Shown here one piece after another: positions 35,396 through 45,000 of a DNA stretch of 64,000 nt. How positions within the stretch are numbered: position 1 is the first letter of the stretch; each line of letters starts with the position of its first letter. The position numbers were made by a program, and so were the translations under genes. Below the pieces are notes generated by a model. It was not told where the DNA came from, ran no database searches, and was given only the letters and a program-made list of their open reading frames with translations. The stretch covers positions 124,001 to 188,000 of the forward strand of contig NZ_BAAAPK010000001.1 of the NCBI RefSeq assembly GCF_039531105.1. The letters are read 5' to 3'. This DNA is from Microbacterium lacus. GTDB taxonomy: Bacteria; Actinomycetota; Actinomycetes; Actinomycetales; Microbacteriaceae.

Positions 35396-36018
35396 TGACC
35401 CCCATCCAGGACCAGCTCGCCGAGCATCTCGAAGTCGTCGCGAGCGCGCAAGACCTTCTCGCACAGGCATCCGACATCGCTAAGCGTCTGTGCGAGGCCT
35501 TCGAGAACGGCGGGACGCTGTACTCGCTGGGCAACGGCGGCAGCGCGGCCGACGCGCAGCACCTAGCCGGCGAGCTGATCGGCCACTACCGCCACGATCG
35601 ACGGCCCCTTCCGGCTGTGGCTCTATCGCCCGACGGCGTGGTCAGTTCGTGCATAGCGAACGATTACCGATTCGAAGACGTCTTCGCCCGCCAGATCGAA
35701 GCTCTCGCCGGCCCCCGCGACGTGGTGGTTGCCTTCTCCACGAGCGGTAGATCCCGAAATGTCGTGGACGCGCTCGAGACCGCCCGGCGCAAAGGAGCGA
35801 TAACCGTTCTGATGACCGGCAACTCGTCAGCGGTCGACGAGCATGTGGCCGATGTCGTGGTGCGGGTGGCGTCATCGAATACCGCGAGGATTCAGGAGGT
35901 GCATGTCATGCTGCTCCACATGATCAGCGAGATCGTCGATGACTGGGCGCTGATGGGTGATCGATCGATCGGCGCCGTGGGAGCCGCTTTAGAGCCTCAG
36001 CCGACGTCGACGCGCTGA
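35395..36018 (+). CDS. SIS-domain isomerase, GmhA (phosphoheptose isomerase)-like
   Basis: 207 residues. GGTLYSLGNGGSAADAQHLAGELIGHY, AVALSPDGVVSSCIANDYRFEDVFARQIEAL and VAFSTSGRSRNVVDALETARRKGAITVLMTGN are the signatures of the GmhA/DiaA branch of SIS-domain proteins. GmhA makes D-sedoheptulose 7-phosphate into heptose 7-phosphate; in a sugar-use operon with an ROK kinase it may instead isomerise a sugar phosphate delivered to or from transketolase. Translationally coupled to the kinase and followed by a strong bidirectional hairpin. Confidence 0.85.
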   Translation: MTPIQDQLAEHLEVVASAQDLLAQASDIAKRLCEAFENGGTLYSLGNGGSAADAQHLAGELIGHYRHDRRPLPAVALSPDGVVSSCIANDYRFEDVFARQIEALAGPRDVVVAFSTSGRSRNVVDALETARRKGAITVLMTGNSSAVDEHVADVVVRVASSNTARIQEVHVMLLHMISEIVDDWALMGDRSIGAVGAALEPQPTSTR

Positions 36019-36035
36019 ACCGGCTCGCTCCGGAG

Positions 36036-36084
36036 AGTCGCCGTCCCAGATCCGCGCGGCGCGCGGGGATCTGGGACGGCGACT
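36036..36084. terminator. Bidirectional hairpin terminator
   Basis: Two perfect 18-base arms, 36036-36053 and 36067-36084, around a 13-base GC-rich loop that can itself pair. It sits in the 72 bases between the convergent SIS gene and GH38 gene, and should stop transcription from both sides. Confidence 0.85.
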
Positions 36085-36090
36085 CGTTTG

Positions 36091-38553
36091 TCACACGCTG
36101 CTGTCCTTCCAAGGCAGCGCGACCGCTGCCATCTCCTCCTCCGACCATTCGAGGAGACTGACGGCGCGCACCTCCTCATCCTTCGAGAGCGGGACCAGAA
36201 CGGTCTGGACCTGAAACGGCGCGATCTCGTATGGCACGGGGCGGCCGAGCACCCTCATTTCGCCCCGGCTGAGAGATCCGGCCGTCTCGACAAGCCGGAG
36301 GGTGATGACGTCCAATCGATCCTCCGAGAGCTTCACCGCGGAAATCTGCACCGACGGCAGATCGATGTCAATCGCGGACCACGAGCGCGGCCACTCCCCC
36401 GCGTGCGCCCCTTCGAGCACGGCCTCGAGGGGGTGGACGGCTTCCTGCGCGACCGTCTCAAACCGATCGTTCGACTGCGGACCATCGAAGCATTGCAGGG
36501 CGTACGTGAAACGCTGAACCCCCTTGTCGAGGTAGTCATAACGGGCTGAATCGAGGTCGAGTTGCGCGTGATTGTCCCACGCGGCGACCGGGCTCCGAAC
36601 GACGGAGATCGCGACGCCCGACGAATCGACGTCAACGCCGGACTTCCCACTGTCAATCCAGACGCAGAGAGTGCGATCACCGCCGGCGGTGGGGCACGCA
36701 ACCCATCGCTGGAACGGCATCTCCGCTCCGTCCGTGCTCCGCTCGGCGTATCCGAACGGAGCGCCGCACCGATAGTCGCTGGCTGCGGCGAAGGGGACGA
36801 GCAGCTTCGCGATGGCTAGTTCCTCCTGCCAGTTGAGCCAGCATCGGACCTCCACGCGCGGCGACTCGACGCGGAGCACAAAGTCCTGAACAAGACTGGA
36901 TCCCGCGTGCTCACTCCAGACGCGGAGGACGGAACGCAGAGCTCCCGCTTCGATTACTCTCACCTTAACGATGTCGAATGCGCGACCGCCACGACCGTAG
37001 GCGACGACGTCATGCGACCACGTGTCGCTATCGTCCTGGACCGCGACCAGGCGCGGCGTGAGATGCACATCGACGCCCTGGCTGGCCTGAGTGACGGTGA
37101 CCTCACCGCCGACGGACGCTCGCACGGATAGCGCGCCGACCCTTATCTCGTCACTCTGGACGATCGGGTCCACCGCACTGGCCTCGCCGCGGACGGACGC
37201 GAACATGGCATAGCCGAGAGCCGGTACCTCGGCGGAGAACACCACGCGGCGGCGACCGATGTCAGCACCGACGGTGGCCTCGGAGCCCACGATCTGGAAC
37301 GGGATGGAAGTCCCGCTCGAATCGACGATGGCGAGAGGTTCTCCGCCGAGCGGCTCGCCAATTCCCCCGAACTCGACTTCGACCTGTTCGACGCGGGAGT
37401 AAGGCAGGGGGTTGAACACGAGGATGGGTTGTTCTCCGGGACCAACTCGGGTGTCGACCCGGCGGGCTATCGACTGCTGAGACATCACGACGACATGATC
37501 CGCCGTCGCCGCTGCACCCCCCAGCTCGGCGAGCGCGTCTGCTGTGGCTGACTCGACCGTCGACCCGGGAAGGATGTCGTGAAAGTCGTTGAACAGCAGC
37601 GCCGCCCATGCTCTCTCAAGGTCCTCGCGGGGATATGGACGCGCGGTCGTAGCCGAGGCTACCGTGGCCCAGCGCTCTGCCTCGAGGACGCGCTTCTCAG
37701 CCCGTCGGATCGCCGCCTTCACACGTGACTGCGTCGTGTAGCATCCCCGCGCGTGGCTGAGCAGATCGGAGCCGACGACCGGTGTGTTCACATCCTGTAC
37801 AGCGTCGAAGTAGGCTTCGAGCGTGCTGGCCACCGGCTTAAGCGCCGACGACTCGCCGGCGAAGCGATGAAAGTCGTCGATGTTATCGCGTGTTGGGCCA
37901 CCCCCGTGGTTGCCGACCCCGTAGAAGAGCACGATGTCATCGATGTCCGGGGCGGTTTCGTCTGCCGCTCCGCTGACGTGCTCGAACATGTCCATTCCGC
38001 GGCTCGTGTACGCCCGCGGCATGCGAGTGGCGAGTATCTCTGTTCCGTCGGGGGATCTCCAGCGGAACGGGCGATCGGGCAGCAGGGTCTCATGGCGCTG
38101 AGGCCGCATAAAGCAGTACGCGCGCATGCCCTGGCCGACCAAGATCTGGGGAAGAGCGGCGCTGTGACCGAAGGGGTCCGCGTTAAGGCCCACGGTCGCG
38201 ATCCGGCCGAAGCGGGAGGCGAGATACCGCTGAGCGACCAGCCCCTGGCGGACCAGGGACTCGCCGTTGGGGAGATTGCAGTCCGACTCGACCCACCAGC
38301 CGCCCGCGATCTCCCACCGGCCCTCCGCCACCCTCTCGCGAACGCGCTCGAAGAGTTCCGGATCCAGGTCCTCGAGCCATGACAGCATCACAATCTGGTC
38401 CGACGTGAAGCGCACGTCGTCGTACTCCGTCATGCGATCGAGCGCCGATCTGAACGTCGCTCGCGTCTCCGCGACTCCCTCGCCCCAACGCCAGAGCCAG
38501 ACTGGGTCGAGGTGGGCGTGCCCGATCATGTGTACGCGACGCTTCTTGTCCAT
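36091..38553 (-). CDS. GH38 alpha-mannosidase
   Basis: 820 residues from ATG 38553. HMIGHAHLDPVWLW (His14 and Asp16 bind the metal), GGWWVESDCNLPNGESLVRQG, VGLNADPFGHSAALPQIL (nucleophile Asp in DPFGHS) and YGVGNHGGGPTRDNID (metal-binding His) are GH38 signatures. The C-terminal half has the all-beta GH38 domains. No signal peptide, so it acts in the cytoplasm on imported mannosides. The TGAACCGGTTCA palindrome is 21 bases upstream of the start; the gene follows a separate AraC gene on the same strand. Confidence 0.93.
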   Translation of the reverse strand: MDKKRRVHMIGHAHLDPVWLWRWGEGVAETRATFRSALDRMTEYDDVRFTSDQIVMLSWLEDLDPELFERVRERVAEGRWEIAGGWWVESDCNLPNGESLVRQGLVAQRYLASRFGRIATVGLNADPFGHSAALPQILVGQGMRAYCFMRPQRHETLLPDRPFRWRSPDGTEILATRMPRAYTSRGMDMFEHVSGAADETAPDIDDIVLFYGVGNHGGGPTRDNIDDFHRFAGESSALKPVASTLEAYFDAVQDVNTPVVGSDLLSHARGCYTTQSRVKAAIRRAEKRVLEAERWATVASATTARPYPREDLERAWAALLFNDFHDILPGSTVESATADALAELGGAAATADHVVVMSQQSIARRVDTRVGPGEQPILVFNPLPYSRVEQVEVEFGGIGEPLGGEPLAIVDSSGTSIPFQIVGSEATVGADIGRRRVVFSAEVPALGYAMFASVRGEASAVDPIVQSDEIRVGALSVRASVGGEVTVTQASQGVDVHLTPRLVAVQDDSDTWSHDVVAYGRGGRAFDIVKVRVIEAGALRSVLRVWSEHAGSSLVQDFVLRVESPRVEVRCWLNWQEELAIAKLLVPFAAASDYRCGAPFGYAERSTDGAEMPFQRWVACPTAGGDRTLCVWIDSGKSGVDVDSSGVAISVVRSPVAAWDNHAQLDLDSARYDYLDKGVQRFTYALQCFDGPQSNDRFETVAQEAVHPLEAVLEGAHAGEWPRSWSAIDIDLPSVQISAVKLSEDRLDVITLRLVETAGSLSRGEMRVLGRPVPYEIAPFQVQTVLVPLSKDEEVRAVSLLEWSEEEMAAVALPWKDSSV

Positions 38554-38573
38554 GTCATGAGACTTTCGTTGAG

Positions 38574-38585
38574 TGAACCGGTTCA
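38574..38585. promoter_or_regulatory. LacI-type operator upstream of GH38 gene
   Basis: Perfect palindrome TGAACCGGTTCA, 21 bases before the alpha-mannosidase start and in the 59-base gap after the AraC gene. Same sequence and same spacing to the start codon as the rhaI site. Confidence 0.85.
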
Positions 38586-38612
38586 CACATCATAAGATCC
38601 AGGGCGCTCGGG

Positions 38613-39467
38613 TCAAGGAACGTGCGCATTCGCATTGCGTCTCCATTCACTCGGGGTTAAGCCGGTCTCGCGCTTCAACGCCGTGCTGAGGTGTTGGGCA
38701 GAATTGAATCCGCACGCCAGGGCGATGTCGGTGACACTCGCATCGCGTGCGGCGAGCCGTTCTCGGGCCGCATCCAGTCGAAGGAGCCGATGAAACGCGG
38801 CCGGGGACTGCCCGACCTCCTCGACAAAGCGACGGGCGAGAGTCGAGTCTCCGACGCCGCACGCAAGCGCGATCTCTCGGATGGAGACCCTGCGTGACAG
38901 GTTGTTGCGAAGCATGTGGATGGCCGCCAGAACCAGGGGAGAGCGCTCACTCCCGTAAGAGGGGGTATCCAATTGCTGGCATATCACTCGCACCAGCGTC
39001 TCGACGTACCCGCGGACGATGTCCCGCGCGCCGGCTCGGTCCGAGATCACCTGCAGGACGATCCCGCGGATCAGGGGCTCCGCCGCGGTGCAGGTGATCG
39101 ACGTCCGCGGGTTTCGCGCGGAGACGAGTTCGCCCATCCGTTGGCCGTCACCGCCGCATTCGTCGAGATTCACGCCGACCCAGAGCAGTCGACACGCCGG
39201 GTGCCCCCGGTCGCTCGTTCCGTGGACTTCTCCCGCGAGAGTGACGATCACCTCGCCCGCCCGCTGCCGAACCTCCTGACTCTCCACGGTCCACGTGTAG
39301 GCGCCGCTCGTCGCGAGCATGATTTCCGTCGATGCGTGTGTGTGCATTGCGATGAGATGTCGATCCGACACCTCGCCCTCTCCGCAATGAGTGATGGCGG
39401 GGAAGCGATCAGGCTCGAGCACGTAGTTCGATCCGGACCTGAGCCCCGGATCTCGTGTTATGAGCAT
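38613..39467 (-). CDS. AraC-family transcription regulator
   Basis: 284 residues: an N-terminal cupin sensor (MHTHASTEIMLATSGAYTWTVES) and a C-terminal double helix-turn-helix (VSIREIALACGVGDSTLARRFVEEVGQSPAAF and VTDIALACGFNSAQHLSTALKRETGLTPSEWR). It is divergent from the second P450 gene (111-base gap), which it probably regulates, and upstream of the GH38 gene, which has its own operator. The gap contains CTCTC-N6-GAGAG (39474-39489) as a possible binding feature. Confidence 0.88.
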   Translation of the reverse strand: MLITRDPGLRSGSNYVLEPDRFPAITHCGEGEVSDRHLIAMHTHASTEIMLATSGAYTWTVESQEVRQRAGEVIVTLAGEVHGTSDRGHPACRLLWVGVNLDECGGDGQRMGELVSARNPRTSITCTAAEPLIRGIVLQVISDRAGARDIVRGYVETLVRVICQQLDTPSYGSERSPLVLAAIHMLRNNLSRRVSIREIALACGVGDSTLARRFVEEVGQSPAAFHRLLRLDAARERLAARDASVTDIALACGFNSAQHLSTALKRETGLTPSEWRRNANAHVP

Positions 39468-39578
39468 CGTTAACCTCTCGGTTTAGAGAGAAAAATGTTT
39501 GTGGTCGCCAGATTAGTGGACGACTTCGTCTCCTGACCGCTCCTAGCGTGGAGTCGAGTAAACGCCCGAGGAGACACC

Positions 39579-40820
39579 ATGAACGCCCGCCCCAGGATCG
39601 ATCCCGCGATCGACAGCCTGCTCGTCGACGAGCAGATCATGCACGACCCGTACCCGATCTACCGGTCTCTGCGTAGCGAGCACCCCGTCGCGTGGAGCGA
39701 TTCGTGGAACGCGTGGGTGATCAGCAGGCACGCCGACGTTGCGAAGTCCCTCCGCGATGGGGAGAATCTGTCGAACGAGGATCGTCAGGGTCTGCTGTTT
39801 GACGGTCTCACGGCAGACGAGCGCGCGGCTCTCGAGCCCCTTCGGCACTACTTCGCGCAGAAGGATGTGATCGGGTCGGACGCGCCGGATCACACGCGGA
39901 TGCGTCGCCTCGTTCAAAGCGCCTTCACTCCGCAGATCATCACGGGACTCACCCCGCGGATCGAGGCTCTCGTCGGTGAGCTGCTCGCCGACGTCGCCGA
40001 TCTCGAGCGATTCGATCTCGTGGATTCCGTCACCCACCCCCTGCCTGTAGTCCTCATCGCCGAGGTGCTCGGGGTCCCCTCCGAGGACCGAGACCTCTTT
40101 AAGCGGTGGTCGGCCGACATCCTCGCCTTCCAAGGAACGGGCACCACGACTTTCGCCGCGGCGTCGACGTCTCAGAACGCGCTACTCGAGATGTTCGCCT
40201 ATATGAGCGAGATCATCGATGCGCGGCGCCTGTCTCCGCGCGACGATCTCATCACTGCGCTCGCGCAGGCGGAGGATGAAGGAGGCAGACTCACGCGCGA
40301 CGAGCTCCTCTCGACGTGCAACACCATCCTGACCGCAGGTCACGAGACAACGACAAATTTCCTTGGCTCGATGGTTTTCCACCTTCTGGACGACCCTGAG
40401 CGCTGGAGGTCGGCGCGCGGCAATCCGGCGCTTCGTGCTCTGGCCGCGGAGGAGACACTGCGATTCGACGCCCCCAAGCAGCGCAATTTCCGCAGGGTGA
40501 AGCGCGACCACGTGTTCGAGGGCGTCGAGTTTGCGGAGAACGAGATGGTGTTTCAGTTGATCGGGTCGGCGAATCGCGACCCCGCGAAGTTTGAGAACCC
40601 GGACGTTTTCGAGATCGAAAGAGACCCGAAGGGACACGTCACCTTCGGCAACGGCATCCACTTTTGCCTCGGCGCGCCCCTCGCGAAGTTGGAGGGTCGG
40701 ATCATGCTGGAGGCCCTGTTCGATGCGTTCCCGTCGCCAGAGATAGACCCGCCGTCGATCGAGTGGCAGGAGCGCGTACAGTTCCGGGGGCCTGCTCGAC
40801 TGGAGTTGTCGGTGCGATGA
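39579..40820 (+). CDS. Cytochrome P450 (reductase-coupled system)
   Basis: 413 residues, ATG with GAGGAG upstream. Haem loop FGNGIHFCLGAPLAKLEGR with Cys at about 363; I-helix AGHETTT with the usual acid-Thr pair; K-helix EETLR. It belongs to the soluble bacterial P450s of the CYP105/107/199-like kind; the subfamily cannot be fixed by eye. Its stop overlaps the start of a VanB-like reductase, a pairing seen with P450s that remove O-methyl groups or hydroxylate small molecules. The substrate is unknown. Confidence 0.92.
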   Translation: MNARPRIDPAIDSLLVDEQIMHDPYPIYRSLRSEHPVAWSDSWNAWVISRHADVAKSLRDGENLSNEDRQGLLFDGLTADERAALEPLRHYFAQKDVIGSDAPDHTRMRRLVQSAFTPQIITGLTPRIEALVGELLADVADLERFDLVDSVTHPLPVVLIAEVLGVPSEDRDLFKRWSADILAFQGTGTTTFAAASTSQNALLEMFAYMSEIIDARRLSPRDDLITALAQAEDEGGRLTRDELLSTCNTILTAGHETTTNFLGSMVFHLLDDPERWRSARGNPALRALAAEETLRFDAPKQRNFRRVKRDHVFEGVEFAENEMVFQLIGSANRDPAKFENPDVFEIERDPKGHVTFGNGIHFCLGAPLAKLEGRIMLEALFDAFPSPEIDPPSIEWQERVQFRGPARLELSVR

Positions 40821-41758
40821 CCGAGGACCGACTCGACCTCGAGGTGGTGAGTCGCCGCGACGTAGGGGGTCGCATTGCCATTCTGGAACTGCGAGCGCCG
40901 GACGAGAGCCCTCTGCCCGAATGGGCGCCCGGTGCCCACATCGATATCCACATCGCCGATGGCCTGACCCGGCAGTACTCGCTCTCGGGCTCTCCCGCGG
41001 ACCGCCAGCGCTGGCGGATCGCGGTCCTCAGAGAAGAAGGCGGCAGGGGAGGCTCGCGGGCGATCTTCGACGGCCTCGTTCCTGGAGCCACGGTGCGCGC
41101 AGGATCGCCGCGTAACCACTTCGGGCTGGTTGACGCGGACGAGTACGTCTTCATCGCGGGCGGGATTGGGATAACACCGATGGTGCCGATGCTCACGGCC
41201 GTGCGCGAGCAGGGCAAGCGATCGTCCTTGACGTACTTCGGACGTGAGGTGTCATCCATGGCCTTCGCGGATGAGCTGGCCTCACTAGCCGGGGTGACGA
41301 TCGCGGCGAAAGACGATGGTCCAGTGGCAACTGTCGTTTCCATCCTGACGGCTGCGTCACGAGGTGCAGCCGTTTACGTGTGCGGGCCTGACCGACTCGT
41401 CGAGGAGGTCACGGCAAGATGTGAGGCGCTCGGCATCGCGGCTCCGCGCGTCGAGCACTTCGCGCCGATGCAGGTCGATACCGCGGGCGACACGTCATTC
41501 GACCTGTACATCGACAGTCTGGACAAGTGGGTGACGGTGCCGCCCGATCGATCCATCGTGGACGTCGTGGAGGATGAGGGCCTTTACGTCGTGACGTCGT
41601 GCCTGGAAGGCACGTGCGGTTCGTGCGAAACGCCCATCCTCGAGGGCGAAGCGGAGCATCGGGACAGCGTGCTCAGTGAAGAGGAGCGGCGCGCCCAGAC
41701 ATGCATGATGATCTGCGTCTCACGGGCGTGCACGGCGACCATCAAGCTCGATCTATAG
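40817..41758 (+). CDS. VanB/phthalate dioxygenase reductase-like flavin iron-sulfur reductase
   Basis: 313 residues from ATG 40817 (ATGA overlap with the P450). Order: FMN domain (GAHIDIHIADGLTRQYSLSGSP), NAD domain (VFIAGGIGITPMVPML; VYVCGPDRLVEEV), and a C-terminal plant-type [2Fe-2S] domain (CLEGTCGSCETPIL with a fourth Cys in AQTCMMICV). This layout is the phthalate dioxygenase reductase/VanB family. It should transfer electrons from NAD(P)H directly to the neighbouring P450, making a two-component system different from the first. Confidence 0.92.
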   Translation: MTEDRLDLEVVSRRDVGGRIAILELRAPDESPLPEWAPGAHIDIHIADGLTRQYSLSGSPADRQRWRIAVLREEGGRGGSRAIFDGLVPGATVRAGSPRNHFGLVDADEYVFIAGGIGITPMVPMLTAVREQGKRSSLTYFGREVSSMAFADELASLAGVTIAAKDDGPVATVVSILTAASRGAAVYVCGPDRLVEEVTARCEALGIAAPRVEHFAPMQVDTAGDTSFDLYIDSLDKWVTVPPDRSIVDVVEDEGLYVVTSCLEGTCGSCETPILEGEAEHRDSVLSEEERRAQTCMMICVSRACTATIKLDL

Positions 41759-42059
41759 AGCTGAAAGAGGATTCCTCTCTTCTCACGCCGCCCCTGCGCC
41801 GACCGACACGTTGGCGGCGCCACCAGACGTCGCCGAGCGCGCCGGTTACGCTCCGTTGCCGGGACAACCGGAGCGCGGCGCGACGGTCCGCACCGCGCGG
41901 GTAGCCTACGCGTAGATACGGATTGGAGGTACGTCCAAGTCTGAGTAGCGGACTCGGCCAAGACCAGTGATCGCGACCGACGGAGGGCGGTGCATCGCAG
42001 AGAAGCGTTGTCGCAATCAACCGTCGCCGGGATGATGCTCCGAAATTGCTCTTGTCCGG
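41759..42059. other. Intergenic stretch between second P450 system and relaxase gene
   Basis: 301 bases between convergent genes. No gene, family-like sequence or clear terminator was seen. It is the probable right boundary of the metabolic cargo. Confidence 0.5.
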
Positions 42060-45000
42060 CTACCTTCCAATGCCGATTTGCTCGCCGGAGTTCGCGTGCG
42101 CCGAAGCCTCCCTGCTCTTTTCTCGCTGGCTGCGCTCTGAGGCGATTGCGTCTGCGGTCAGGAGTCTGCGGGTGAGCACTTCTGCATCTGCGATGTCGCG
42201 CGCTTCAACCAGGTCCGCCAGGGTACGTTGGAAGGCAAAGTGCTCGGAATGTCGCGCCACGTATCGAGCTCGTAGTGTGGCAACCTTCTCGGCGCGTCTC
42301 CCATCAGCTGCATTGCCATCACGAGCCTTCGTGAGCTCACCTGCGATCCGCGCGTCGGCCGCGAGCAGGATTCCTTCTGTGGATCCCATCCACTCGTCGA
42401 TGCGTGCTAGTTGCCGAGCTGCTTGGCTCGCTTCGCGTTGGAGCGCGGTGGCTAGTTGCTGTATGTCAACTACGCGACCGAGCGGCCGCCGGACGCGATC
42501 GTTCCACAGCGGTAGGGCCGGTCGAGCGGCGCGGTCGAGCTCTGCCCGGGCAGCGCGCTCCGAGTCCTCGACGCTCAGCTCGGGCTGACCACGCCGCATG
42601 GCGTCGGCAACGGCGGCGCGGGCTGCTTCGTCTGTGGAAGCGACAGCGATCGCTTCATTGTGAAAGCGGCCGCGTGTCATGCCGACGTAGAGTCCTGCTG
42701 CGTCCACGCCCGGACCCACGATGGACGCCTGGGTTGTCTCACCTTGGATACCGTGCACCGTTGATGCGTAGGCGAGATGAAGGTGGTCGGCAGCGTAGGC
42801 GTGCGTGACTCGAGAACTCTCGCCAGTGTTGTTGACGCTGACCAAATCGATGCCCGCTGCGCTGATTCGATGTACCGTCCAGATCGCTCGGTTCTCCACA
42901 CCGCTCTGCTGGTCGTTGAGCCGGGTCTGGACCACGTCGCCCTCCAGGAGACGCTGTTCTTGTCGACCAAGAGCGATCCGGGTCAGGCCCAGCTCGCCAC
43001 GGTCCAGACGCCGCTGCTGAATGGCATCGTTAATCGCGTCTGCCTCCTCGTTCGTACTCGTCACAAGCGCGACGCGGCTGTGCCGCCCCGCGAACTGGAA
43101 GTACGCGTCAACCATCGCGTCGCGCGCTTCCGTGTGATTCGCGACGCGGCGGATCTGCCCTCGAGCGTCGAGTTCAGAAGCCGCTGCGAGGGCCTCTTCT
43201 CGTGTTCGCGGTTCGCGCATGCGGAGGGTGAGGTCGGCGTAGCTGGGGTCGAAGAAGCGATGGATGGCGGTGAGCTCGACAGTGGCGGTGCTGCGCCGGG
43301 TCATGATTGCCATGGCACCTCGGTGTCCGACCGGCATTGCCTGTAAGGGGTCGCCGACCATCGCGATCCCTGCTCCGGTGAGCTCGGCAAGCTCGGCGAG
43401 GGCGTTACCTGTATGCAGGTCGACCATGCCAGCCTCGTCGACCACGATTCGGTCCGCCGGCAGGAGCGGGAACGAGCGGGGGCCCGCGTACGCTTCACCG
43501 GTCCATTCGTCGGTTTCACCTTGAACGAGTCGGTGCCAGACCTCGGCGCCGGCGTCGTCGCGACCCCACCGCCAGCCGTGGTCGGCGAGGAGGGCGTGCA
43601 AGCTCGACGCTCGAGCTCCGATCTCACGACCGGCAACCGACGCCGCCTTCTTCGTCGGAGCGACCACGATGATCCGGCGGCCCTCGAGGGCGAGGGTCGT
43701 CTTAGCGACACGGAGCATCGTGGTCTTCCCTGCGCCGGCGGGACCCGTCACCGAAACCAGCCGGTCACTACCCGCGATCGCCGCGGCCGCATCGACCTGC
43801 CGATCCGCCATCTCCACGCCGGGATCGAGAATCTCGCGACCAACCGCCCGGACCAAGCCCGCAGATGCGGGCGTACCCTTTCGGCTCAGGGCGTCGAACC
43901 GTGCGGCGAGCTGCACCTTCATCCGAGCAGTTGTCGATGCCATGTACCCCTTGACGTGGTCCGGCCGATCGGGCACCTCTGGCAGCAGATCCTCGGTCAG
44001 GAACAGAGCGCGCAAGACGACCTCATCGATCAGCGGCTGCAGTTCCTCACGCGTGGCAACGACGCCAGAACCGGCGACGGCCCGGATCGCGCCGGCTCGC
44101 AGATCGAACTGGCTAAATCGTCCACCGCAGGCGGTCGACCGCCCGTCCGCGTCCACGACCGCGCGCGCCGCCAGCACCTGCCGATCGACTCCATTGAGAC
44201 TACGGCCGGATCGCCAAGCCCGGGCTCGGGGGGCGGATATGTGCGGGTCGATCGCTGCGAGCTCGGCGCGGATCATCTCCTCCCAGCCAGCCTCGTCAAT
44301 GAGCCCTGGCTTATTCGGCCTCCCGGTGGCCCACGCACGCCTGTCGATCTGGTGCATGACATCAGGCGAGGGCTCGCCACCGGGGTTCGCTTCGTACCAC
44401 TGCGCAAGCAGTACCGCGCGGTTCCGCTCGATCTGGTTGGAGCGCCGCGACAGCGGTCGAACGACGTGGGCGAACTCCGCGATCTCCCCATCCTCATTCA
44501 GGGTGTACCCGTGTCGCGCGAGCGCAGCGATCCATCCCGGATCAGTGCGCGCAGCGAGCTCCCCCTCCGCGTTGACCACAGTGTGAAGCTTCATCGCCAC
44601 GCGCGAGTCAACGTTGGACCACTTGCCGTCCTCCCCGAGCACCTTCACGTTCAACCAGAGGTGCCGGTGCATGTGCGGGTCGAGCGCGCGCGAACGAGCA
44701 TGGCGCAACTCGACAACCTCCACCCGCTTCAGCGCCTCACGGAAACAGCCCCCGGCGCCGCGACGCGCATTCAACTCCGCCTGCCACAGCAAGACGATTC
44801 GGTCGCGCAGCCGGTCCTGCAATGCTTCAAACTCGTCCGCGAGGTCCGCGTTGATCAGCGCGGCGATGCTGTACGACTTCGGAGCGTTGATCGTCCCATC
44901 CAGAAGAAGGTCAGCATCCGGAGAGCTGAGATTCCGCCCCCGCAGCTCACCAGTCTGCGGATCACGCCCGTCCACCCACTGCCGCAACTGAACCTCGTCG

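Noticed and set aside
35395-36018. SIS protein as 6-phospho-3-hexuloisomerase (formaldehyde fixation)
   Set aside because: Its motifs fit GmhA/DiaA better and no hexulose-phosphate synthase gene is nearby.
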